Positions 22,491 through 34,400 of a stretch of DNA of 64,000 nucleotides are shown here, piece after piece. Positions within the stretch are counted from its first letter, which is position 1; each line of letters opens with the position of its first letter. The notes beneath the pieces were generated by a model, which was not told where the DNA came from, did no database searches, and saw nothing but the letters and a program-made list of their open reading frames with translations. The position numbers and the translations under genes were made by a program. The DNA comes from Oryzias latipes (lineage: Eukaryota; Chordata; Actinopteri; Beloniformes; Adrianichthyidae): contig NC_019871.2 of assembly GCF_002234675.1 (NCBI RefSeq), forward strand, positions 21,732,604 to 21,796,603, read 5' to 3'.

Positions 22491-25400
22491 TCAAAGATCC
22501 TCCTGTGTCACCTCTCTGTTGCACTCCTTTAGGTTCTCCACTCTGTCTGCTGGAGCCGTCTTGATGGCATCCTCCAGGACTTTGCTCACATCTTTCAAAC
22601 CACTCACCGGAGGGGTTCTGTATTCAAAGAGGAACCCGCCAAACAGTTTGACGTGGCAAGTCGGGTTCATCAGGCCACACAGGAAGCGCAGAAACAAGTC
22701 ATACTGGCCCAGAGGAGAGTTGAGGGTTAGCTCAACAGCACACCGAACCACGTTTGCAGCTTTACACGGCTGAGCTTTGGAAGAAGACTGACGGAAGAAG
22801 GGAAGCTTGCCACTTCCTCCAGACTCGAGCACGTTCTTTGAGTCCTGGTAGAACATTATAAAGACATAAAAGGCAGCCATGTACTCCTAAAGCAGAGAGA
22901 GAAAAGAAAAGTCAGCGATGTCGCATAGCAGCAGTTCTTAACACTCATCACTGAAAGAGATGTGCAGAACTATAAAGTCTGTGGGAACACTTTAACCATC
23001 TCTGTGTAGAGCAGAAGGTGAATTTCAGACAAAACAAGTGAGATTTTAAGCAAGCTGGATTTAAAAATGACCTTCCACCTGCCTCTATAGATCCATGTGT
23101 CTGAGGTGAAAGCTACAAGAATCAAAGGGATAAAAATAAAACTTTCAAAATTGCAAATGAAAAAAAAGTAAATGTTTGCTTTCAAAATATTTTTCTTTGC
23201 TTTCAAAATACATTTTTGCGACACAAATGTTTTCAGATGCGTTGTCTCTCATCTGGCTTTCTCCCCATCTTTGATTTTGCTTTTACAAGTTTGAGTTGAG
23301 TGTGTTTGTACGGTGGTTAATGTGTTGTGTTGTGAGTTATTGTGTTGTGTTGTGAGTTAATGTGTTGTGTGTAAAGTTAATGTGTTGTGTGTAAAGTTAA
23401 TGTGTTGTGTGTAAAGTTAATGTGTTGTGTTGTGACCCTTGTGGGCCACCGTATGTTTGCCCCAAACAGCCAATCACAGACTAGAGGCTGATTGGTCTAG
23501 ACTCTAGATTCTCTCCAATCAAATCGCTACATTTATCTCACATGGAGTCCACTACTCTCTTCTGCCCTCGATTTTGCCTCTTTGGCTGAAGAAAAAAATC
23601 ATTTTAAATATAATACATAGTTTCTTTTAGCATTGAATAAATTGTATTTATTCAGATTTGTGAATTTATGGCTGAGGATCTCCAGAAACAGTAAAATAAA
23701 CTGTGTCAAGTTTATCTGGTGACATTACACTAAACAGGCCTGAGTGATTTTTAAATCTCCTGGAGCAAAATATTGGTAAAAAGTTTGAATTTTTTTTAAG
23801 ATTGGTTTGTTATTTACAAAAAAATAACATTTTCTTATGCTGCACAACAGTGTTTTGAATTACATTAACACCAATAGTAAGTAATGAAAAGAATGATGGC
23901 TCACCAAAGTAGATTTTATATATAAGTAGAAGAATTTTTTGTATTTTTTATTTCTTAAATGCTAATTATTCATTTGAGTAAAATTTGCTTCAGCAGATCA
24001 TCCTGAGTTGCATAGGCTTTCTTATTTCAAAAACTTGTGCATTTTTGTTTAAATTAAACAACAAAATTATTGATGACAAAATGTTATTTTCTCTTTATAT
24101 TTCAACATTTTATTTATATTAATTAAAAAATAGTTCAGGCTGCCTGGTGGTGCAGTGGTTAGCTCTCTTGTCTCACAGCAAGAATGCCCACGGTTCAAGT
24201 TCTGACTGGGGGATCTGAACCAGAACATTAAATGAAACATTAAACAATTTCTGTGGAGTTTGCATGTTCTCCCTGTGCATGTGTGGGTTTTCTCCGGGGA
24301 CTCCGGCTTCCTCCCACCATCCAAAAACATGTTTGCGCTTTTAATCTAAATTGCCCCTTGGTGTGTGATTGTGGACACTCTACCCTGCGACAGACTGCCG
24401 ACCTGAGATACAAATCTGAATGGCACAGTACATGTCCGGCTGAGACAGGTTTTTTTTTGCTGTGCACAGTTTAAACAAGCTGGTTGCTACACTAACATTA
24501 AATACTGAGCCATGTTTTCTTGTTTTTAGCTTTGCTACTCCTTTTGGGTTTTAGTCAGAGAGATACGGCCATACTGGCTGAAGACTGCAGAATCCCGGTC
24601 CAACAGAACCGATACAAAGTCTAAAGTCTGTGTCTCCCCACAAAGCACCGTCAATGCGAGGCTAAGACACTTGATTGGATGGAATCTCTAGAATTTACAC
24701 CAATCAGCATGAACTTTCTTGTCTGCGATTGGCTGTTTGGCAGCACATATGTCCCACTAAACTGAAACTTAGGAAGGCAAAATCTAAGATAGGGAGGGAG
24801 AAAGCATCTGAAACTTGTGTGTCAAACGCAGAAATGTGGTTTGAAAACCAAAAAAAAGGATTTTGAAAGCAAACATTTAATATTTTTATTTGCAACTTAG
24901 AAAGTTTCGTTTTTAAAAATGACCTTTTGTTAGCAATTTAGGACATTCAGATCTCAAAACTGTGACTTGAGTTCACAATCTGGTGGCACTTCATAGGATT
25001 TTAGCTCAGCTGACAGCAGCTGATGCTTTGTTGCCGTTTTCAAACAAATGACCTTTTTATGCCCGACGCTCCAGTAAACGTGGTAACTCACAAAGCACTT
25101 TACCTGCAGGGTAAAATGGATGAAGCTGAACCTCCTCTGGTTTGAAACCGCAGGGAGCTCAGTGCAGAGACCCGTCAACATCACCACCTCCCTCAAGTCC
25201 AACCCATACTCCTTCAAGTTGTCCTTAAAGAACACGTCCGTGTTCCTTCGCAGCATCTCCAGTGCCATTTTTCCCATCGATCTTAGCATGTCTTTGTCCT
25301 GATTGGACCACATCTGCATGGACCAAAGAATTACAAAACAGTGTCACTGACAATGGAATGAAAGTTTACATTTTTCAAACTAAAGGGGCCACATTTGATG

Positions 25401-28400
25401 GTCTTTACCGTCTTCACTTCTGGTTGATAATAGTAATAACTCAGCCGGCGGTTTAATTGAATCAGAAAGAGGTTGGTGATGACCGGTGTCAGTCGAGGAG
25501 GATTGTTCCCATAGCCTTGGCGATCAAGGAAGCGATTATACATGGTGGCCATAATCCAACAGACAAAGGGCTGGTGAGCAAGAATGCGAAGTGTCGGTAT
25601 GCGCTGGTAATGCGCCAGAATTTTCTGTGCCAGCTCTGGTGTGAAGCGTCTCCTCATGTAGTCCTCTTTCATCTCCTCACTGTGGGCAGGAGATCAAAAC
25701 TTTAGATTTCTGAGTCAAATCTGAGTGACTCAGACAGAGACGCACAGACCTGAAGCACTGTATTTCAGTGAACACATCGATGAGCGAAGGCGGGATCTGT
25801 GAGACAGCGGGCGGTCTCCCCAGGACCCAGACACGAGCGCCAGGAAGCAGGTTGCCTCTGACGATGTTCACCATCAGGACCTCTGGAGATGCTGGGGTTC
25901 TGATGTCAGTTAGAAGTGGAGTGTTCTGGAAAAAAAATAATAATTAGGATGGTTTGATACTGCACAGTGGAGCAGTGGTTAGCGACCTGGTTCAAATCCC
26001 AGCTGGGACCTTTCTGTGTGGACTTCTCCTCATGTATGTGTGGGTTTTCTCTGGGCACTCAAGAAACATACACATTTCTAAATTCCTCCTAGGAGTGCGT
26101 GTGTGTAAGCGTGTGGCCCTGCAAAGAACTGGCGACATGTCCAGGTTTTACCCCGCCTTTACCAAACAGTAGCTGGGTTGGCTCCAGCAACCACAGTACC
26201 CTGAAAGGCATTCAGTGGGTTCTGAAGATGGAGGGATGGTTTGATACCACTTTCTTGGAGTCAATAGCGGTTTGTAAAACTTTACTATGTGCCGATGCAG
26301 AAATTTCCCTTTTCTAAATAAATTCCCACAAAGAGGTAACACCAATGGAGATTTTTCAAATTAAAGGATATGTTCGAGTAAAAAAATCCCTGAAATTGAA
26401 TGTATATATAACTTTGCATTACAAATTTGAACTAGATATGTCTCCATCTTCAATAAAAAAAAAAAAGTCATTTCAGGGTTAGGGCAGGTTCTTCCTAAAG
26501 ATTTAGTAACATGCCCCCTTGGAGGGGTTGAATAGAGGGTAGGAGAGGTGGATCATAGGGAGGAGCGACGGTTCTTAAGGTGAGTGCAGGTGTGTTTTAC
26601 AGTTCTGATGACATTCATACGGCAACCTCAAGGGACGCCAAGAATGGAACGTACCATTGTTGTGGTAAGTGTATCGTAAAGTATTCATACGGCTAACGGA
26701 AGCTGCACACACTTATGACGTCGAGTTGATGCTATGTTATGATGCCTTTACGCCACACTCTATTTGTTAGCTTTAGTAAGTAAGTGGCTCCTTACGGACC
26801 GTGTGATAACGCTGCATGCACGGGGTGCACACGTGATACGCAAATACACGTAGGACGTCCACACAAACAACATTCCTTTTATTTTTCTCATTTCTTTTTA
26901 ACATGTCCTTTTGGCATTTTTCATATATAAAGAAAATAAAGCATTTCTGAGTATTTCTTTATTCAAATGATGGGGAATCAGGAGCAGATGAAAATATGCC
27001 ACTGGAAAAAAACTGCGTACAAACGACAATCGACAGGCCACAAGCTCCCTGCTCCGCTCCATTCTGATGCGTCCACTGGCAGACAAATAGATCCATGTAT
27101 GTCTTTGTTTTCCTCATCTCGGCTGGAATCTGGCTCAAAACCGTACGGCTGGATTGCTCCAATATCGCTCGCCCTTTTTGTTGAACCGCTAATGTTTGCT
27201 TAGGGTTGTGAGGAGCTGTAAGCTAGCAGGAGAGTGTACAAAAATGGTTGATGGGATATTGGTGCAGGCCGACGGTCCCGCTCACGACTCAGAGACATAT
27301 TTCTTATAAACTCCCGTCTGCCCTCTGCAGAAACTATGTCCTAGAAAACGACACAGGATTTTTGATTTTTGGCAAAATTTGCATTATCAGAATTGAAAAG
27401 CCACTGGGAACGGTTTGAAAACAGATCAGAGTGCACTTCAAGGAAGATGTGCTTCACTGGCAGCCATGAAGTTTCATTTTTCATTAAAGGAATGAAACTG
27501 ACGGACTGAACCATTGGATTCAGATATCCGATCCGGTCATTTTTCATGGTTTGGTCCCATACTGATACTGAATATCAGATAAATGAATCCCTAATAATAA
27601 TAATAATCATTAGTAAGGGTTAGGAAACTCTGTTAATGTTAATAAAATCATTTGTTTGACACACAATCTTCATTTGGGATCACAGAGTGGGTGGTGTCTT
27701 ACCAGCCAGTCCACAGAGTCCTGGAAGGAATCTAAACAGTCCATGATGATGAGACGTTTAGAGTGGTCCGCTTCCTCCAGATAAGAATCCAGGCCTTTAA
27801 ATGCTGATGTGCATATGTGGATCATCTCCAGCAGAGACACATTCTCAGACTCCGACCTTTTCAAAGACCAGAATCTATGGAAGGGGAGTCTGACGACGCA
27901 CTCCAGATCCTGCAGAAATAAGAAAACAAACACCTGATAAACCATCACTGATGTGACAGGGGGCTCCTCTGGAGAGAAAATGTGAAAATTCTATTTTTCA
28001 GATACAGTCAATGGTTCAAACCAATGTCCCCTTTTCCCTCATTAGCTTTAGCGAGTCCCTTTATGTGACAGCAGCTTTGAATATTTTAGGTAAACTAGGC
28101 GCAGCAGAACCAAATATTTTTGATTTTTACCCTATTAGCTGTGTTTTCTGCCCAGTCCAGGCAGAACTTTGACGTGTGGAGGGTCATTCCCGATCCTGGA
28201 AGTGCAGTGGTGGCCACTGTTCTGACGCGGCTGCCGTCGTCTTTGGTGAGCCGGAACAGATTCTTCAAGCTGGTGAAGGAATCCGGGTCGGGAACCTGGA
28301 GAGGCGTGATCGGCTTTGACCGGAACTCATGGCTCGGATCGATTGCCCCGCAGATGCGCTTGGAGATCTTGGGCTCCACAAAGATTTGGTTCAGTTTGTT

Positions 28401-31400
28401 CTGAACTCTAGATTCAACAAGCCCCTCAAAAACAAACTTCTTTTTCCTGTTTATTTCTTCCGTCAGGCGATAACGAATCAAAGCTGTCGGCAGGAAAGAA
28501 GAGAAAATTAAAACCATTTAATTCCCAATATTTATGCAATATATGTACTTCACATTAGCCAAATGGGGGGGGGGGGGGGGGTAATGTTCTAAAAAAATAA
28601 AAAAGTGGTCAAATATTAATCTTATTCTGTAATTCATCTTTGTCCAGGATTCCCGTCACACAGACATTTTTAAAATTCTCCTCTTTTCAAACTAATCTAC
28701 CTGAAAGACGTTCTCTAATCTTTCATTTCTCCTCTGTTTGTTGCATTTTTATGGTTTTATTTTGGCTGATATCCCTCAGCTTCATCTGCTCTTCCTGGTT
28801 TTCCTTCCCATCTTCAGTCCTCTTCATCATAATTTGCACAAAAATAGGGAAAAAAGCCTAAAGGGGGATTTTAGTAACAGCTAACAACCTTTTTCCCATG
28901 AAGTGTATGATCTGCTTCTCATCTAAATGAAGCAACAACTTTATTTCTGCCTGACTGATCCTCTCCTAGAGCGACAGGGAGAGCAAGATGGAACGTCGTT
29001 TTTTTTTCAGGTCGGATCCTTTGATAAGTGCAGAACTGTGGGAATTTCACTTATTCTTTCCACATCGATGCAACAAGTAGAAAGTGAGAAGGCAGCAACA
29101 CAGTGAAAGCACAGCAGCTGCAACAGACTGCTGTGCTTTTCAGATGCTTCAGTTTGAGGAGGACCGAGTCTGAAACTGAGAAGAAAGAAGATCTGATGGA
29201 TGGTTGAGGAAATGACTGGAAAGGAGAGGAGACGCTCCTCAAATCGAGCATGGATCATTTAGCTCCTCTTATGTTCCATGACCTCAGACATGTTCTGTCC
29301 TTTACCAACTTCAGTTACTAACTGCTTCCCGTCAGTACAAACCTCGTCCTCGACGGTTAGAAGCCACACTTGCATCATTTTCAAAAGTAAAGAGTCTAAG
29401 CGGTCCTGTCTGCTCTTCATCACTCACAGAACATAGAAGTGTTCATCAAATACGAGTCAAAATGAAGGTCGGAAGAGTTGAAAAATAAAATCCTTCAGTG
29501 AAATGACTTTAACGTCATTAACGCTGATAACATCCCAGGAGCATGATCCAGGGGCACTGCTGGTGCATCCTGAAGCCATTCCCTGCATTCCGGTTACATG
29601 TTGAGATCACACCTCTGCAAAAGTGTGAAGGAACTCACAGCTTTTTCCATGAGAAAGGGTGGAAATTTTATCCAGAGCTCAACATGACATTAGCTTTAAA
29701 TTCTCATGGTTTACGGCTTGTTTTTTTTTAGAAATCATCCAGGTTTTCAATACCTGAACACACGGATTCCTAATCTTTGTAAAATGTCAATATTTGAAGT
29801 TAATTCAAATTGATCTCCAAGCATCAACGGAAAAAGAAAAGCTCCGATGAAGCTCACGATGTTTGAATCAAGTCCTTGAAAGACATTTGGGATGTTTAGA
29901 AGACCACAAGAATTCAGTTATGGGTTTGCACTCACCTTTCATGCACACTTTCTGCAGTTCTTCCGCCTGTGCTTTCAAACCACTGGAATCCAGACAAGAG
30001 ATTGTAATGTACAGTGTTTTAGAATGACCTGCAAACCAGACGTCAAAAAAGAAAAAACAGTGTCATTTAAGCAGCAGACTGTCACGACTGCAGCAAAATA
30101 TAGCGATTAAACTCACTAATTTGATCATTTTGATAGTTTAATCCAGGAGTCTATAACCTGAGGCTGTGGAACCACATGCAGCTTTTTTTATCCCTTCATT
30201 GCGACCCACTGAAAATGGTGTTTTGAACATCTTCTTGTGTCAATTTTATGATGATGGAGGACGTATATAAAGAAAATTAAGCTCAAACCTTCCTATCTGA
30301 GAATTTCTTTATTCAAATTGTCGTGAATCAAGAACAGACGAAAAAATGCCGTTTAAAAAAAAGAGCTTATTTGTGACAGAAAATACAACATCCCTGCTCT
30401 GCTGCATTCTGATGCCTTCACCTGTGGACGTCTAGATTCACGTACGACTTTGTGCAGGACCTAGAATCTGGCTCAGAAACGTACGGCTGGATAGCTCCAA
30501 TATTGCTCGCCATTTTTGTTGCACCGCTAATGTTAGGTTGGGGGTGTGAGGGGCTGTAAGCAAGTGAGAGACTGTATAAACTGATGATTGATTGGCAGGG
30601 GGGGATAGTTTGCTCCACACCAACAGTTCTGCTCACATCTCCTCTGGGGAATTACTGCCTCTCTGCAGAAACTATGTTCTAGAAAACTAAACAGGTTTTA
30701 TTTATGTTGGCTAAAAACAGCATTATCAAACTTAAAAGACCACTGAGAACGCTTTTAAAATAGATCAAAATGTGTTTTCGGAGAGGGACTGAACATTTTT
30801 AAAAGCTACATTATATAAACAAATGTACAATGGAGTATTAGGCACAGCATGACAGAATTAAATGTAAGAGAAAAAAGTTGTAAAATTAAAAAGAAAAAAA
30901 GTCACAATTTTACAGAATTAAGTGTTTACATTTTGAGAAAAATGTTCTACAATTATGCTCCACAAAAGGAAAAAGTTGTGCTTCGAAAATAAACCGTTTT
31001 AGCCTTTAAAATTTTTTTTTAAAAGAAAATCAAAGATCAGCAGTTGAATTTATGTGAGAAGACGTTCTCACTGCTCTGGAATCTCACTGAATATGCTTTA
31101 GTTTTTTGTAAATGTAGCTTTATTTTCATAAAATGTTAACAGTAGTTGTGCAAAGCACAACTTTTGTCTTGTAAAATTACGACTTTGTAAAATCCTAAAT
31201 TTGCAACTTTATTCCTGTAAAATTTAGACTTTTTTCTCGTAATTTTACAACTTTATGGTCTTATAATTTGATTTCTTTTAAGGTGGCCAGAATACTCTGT
31301 TATATGAAGGGATTAATGGGCACAGAAATATAAATTAAGTGTATTTTTCAGAATAATGAGGTGGGACTTTGCTGCTCTCGCTGGGTTTTGGTTGGTAAGA

Positions 31401-34400
31401 AACTAAACCAAATGGTTCTTTTAGCGTTGAAGGTTGCAGACTCCTGCTTTAATTTTTTAATTTTCCATGTCTATATAATAATCCTCCAATTGTCCATCCC
31501 TGCTAGCATCACACTTTTTTTTCTTACCAAAGACTTCAATCATCTTGTCCACAAAGTCAAGAAGGTCTCCCTCCATGAAATTGCTGTCTTTCAACTCACG
31601 AGCCATCAGCTTCAGCCAGGACCTAAACTTGTACATCTCTTCAAATTTGAGGGGTGTTAAAGTCTTCAGGATGTTCTGAGGAGAATAAAAAAGAATTGTT
31701 ACATAAAGGAAAGAGCTTCAGATTTTAGAAAAATAACTTCTTTTTACAGAAACCAAAACAATGTGATAGACCTACTGTGAACACGAAGGGCATGTCCTGC
31801 TCCGGGGGAAATCTGCCGGGCTGCTCGTCTTCATCAGTCTGCATCAACCCTTCAAACTCAACAGGCTCAGGGGGTTCAGGAGAATTGGTTATGTACATAT
31901 CCTCATCCTCCTCATCCTCATCCTCCTCATAATCATCCACAGCCCTGTCCAGGTCACCAGATCTGAGAAAGCCGGACCCATCATAAATTCTAAAGCATTT
32001 TTGTTGAAACAAAACACTTTATTCTATACAGATTAAAACATGGAAAGAGAAGATGTATCATAATTTTTTATAATACATAAATTACAAGAGTAAAGGCTAC
32101 AGACTGATTAAATTGTTTAGAAATTATCATGATTTAAATGTAATTCAGCTCATATTTGGCTTCTCTTTGAATGACATGCATCTGTCAGCCAGACAGGTGT
32201 ACTTTACCCTGTCTCAATCACTAAAGCTCCAGGTGGTTTGGTTTGCTCCGTGTTCATGGTGTAGAGGGTCTCAGGAGAGAGATAGTTCTGTGACCTAAAA
32301 AACACAGACAGACACACCTTTAGCCGGCAGCCAAACACGTTTCCACAACACAGAGCAGGGTTTTCACCAGGTCGGGACAGGAAGACGTGACTTTTATTTT
32401 GGAGGGATTGGGTTTTTTGCAGTGCATACAGGAGTCCAGTTACCCAATCACTACAGGTGCAGGACGTTCAGGCAGAACTGCCCCCTCGTGTCCCGCTCCA
32501 TTCTCATCCGTCTCCGGACCTTCCGACTCCTCACTTTCGCTCTTCATCGAACCGTAGCTGGAGGGGGGCCTTTTCCATTTCTCTTTCTCCTCGTCATAAT
32601 TCCTGTAACAGAGAACAGAAGACGTTTAGTATGGCTAAGTGACATTTAAGGAGGAACGTTTGAAATGTTTTAAACTAGAAGTAAACTTCCCATTTTTAAC
32701 AAGTCCTCTCCAATGAGTTTTAACCAAAACTTTTAGAAGTTTTTGCGGAAAATAAAAGACTATGTTATGTGGGCAGCCGCATTGCAGCGGTAGGGCGGTC
32801 GACCCATGATCGTAAGATTGCAGGTTTGATTCCCGCCTTGCACGCCCATGTGTCAAAGTGTCCCTGGGCAAGACGCTTAACTGCACCTTGCCTCTGGTGG
32901 GAGGTTGGCGCCAGTGTTCGGCAGCGGAGCCGCCATCAGTGTGTGAATGTGTGTGTGAATGGGTGAATGGGACTGTGACTGTAAAGCGCGTTGGGCCTTC
33001 GAAAGAAGGTAGAAAGCGCTATATAAGTATTCGCCATTTACCATTTATGTTAGGTTTAGTGAGAGCAACAGTTTGAAGTCGTCATACTTTGCTGACTGAG
33101 ATGTTGACTCTGCTTCAAAAACATGCCAGGAGGCTAAAAAAAATCCCAAAGCAACTTTTTTCTTCAACAATAACAATAATGATAACATATCTATCCATAT
33201 ATATACACTGACCAAAAATATAAACGCAACACTTTTGTTATTGCTCCCATTTTTTATGGTATGAACTCAAAGATGTTCCACATACACAAAATGACCAGTT
33301 CTCTGAAATATTGTTCACAAATCTGTCTAAATCTGTGATAGTGAGCACTTCTCCTTTGCCAAGACAATCCATCCCACCTCGCAGGTGCGCCATATCAAGA
33401 TGCTGATTAGACAGCATGATTATTGAACAGGTGTGCCTTAAACTGGCCACAAGAAAAGGCCACTCTGAAATCTTCAGTTTTGTTTTATTGAGGGGGTCAG
33501 GGGACTCAGACAACCAGTCAGTATCTGGAGTGACCACCATTTGCCTCATGAAGTGCGACACATCTCCTTCGCATAGAGTTGATCAGGTTGTCTATTGTGG
33601 CCTGTGGAATGTTGGTCCACTCTTCTTCAATGGCTGTACGAAGTAGGGTTGGGCGATGTCCCCTAAATTGGCCGTTGACGCTATTTTTACATTTTTCGTT
33701 CTTATATAACTGCTATTCGATATTTTACTTTACGTTTTATTTTATTTCCCAACTAATGACTAATCCGCGATGATCCACTATAAACTGAGGGAAGTGACTT
33801 TAACAAAAAAAGTAACAAACAAAATAAAAAAGTAGTCCGCTCCCGCACTTGACTAGTGAAGTGGACCGGCGGAGCGCGGATTTACAGCTTTGTGTTTGAT
33901 GGGAGGGGGGGGGGGGGGGGGGCTTTGTTACATGAGCGGTATGTGTGGGAGATTTAGGACTGCGATCCGTCCTGCAGCTCTAGGGGTACAAGCAACCGAA
34001 CTCAGAACCGGGTCTAAAAGTGTGTGTCTGAGCACAGCTCGGATCGTCAGCACACACAGCGGTTTGAGCTTCAAAGCAGAAATGTCGCTCAGTCCTTAGA
34101 AAACATTCAAACAATCACGTGGATTTGTGTTTCCAGTCGTGTCCCGACTAAATAAAGGCTGTTATTCACAGCAAGCAGCACCACCCAAAGCTAATGTTGT
34201 TAGCCCGTGTTAGCATACTGCTAATCCTGGCTTCGTTCAGAAAAAGCACTGACCACACGGATTAAAATTCAAATGATGAGCGAACAGGTGTTTCATAATA
34301 ACCGTAACATTATTAAAAGCACGTTTAGAAGATCGTCTCGTATATTACCGAGCTGGCATGTCAATATATATAGCCGCTCGGCGCTGTTTAACATTGTTTT

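Larger units (their letters stand above)
23110..24935. repeat. Foldback-type element in NLR-like intron
   Basis: Two arms are inverted copies of each other. Left, about 23140-23570: 'gtttgctttcaaaat', 'cagatgc', 'ccaaacagccaatc', 'tgattggt', 'tctagattc'. Right, about 24640-24925, carries the same phrases in reverse complement and reverse order. Between them lie a 'gtgttgtgttgtgagttaa' array (23310-23430) and a SINE (24131-24410). The element makes up most of the intron between 25104 and 22886. Confidence 0.65.

Noticed and set aside
23310..23432. CRISPR-like array
   Set aside because: Units are directly adjacent with no unique spacers, and the host is a vertebrate. It is a short tandem repeat.
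32775..32845. tRNA gene
   Set aside because: It is the head of a SINE with a second copy at 8512; the acceptor stem does not pair.
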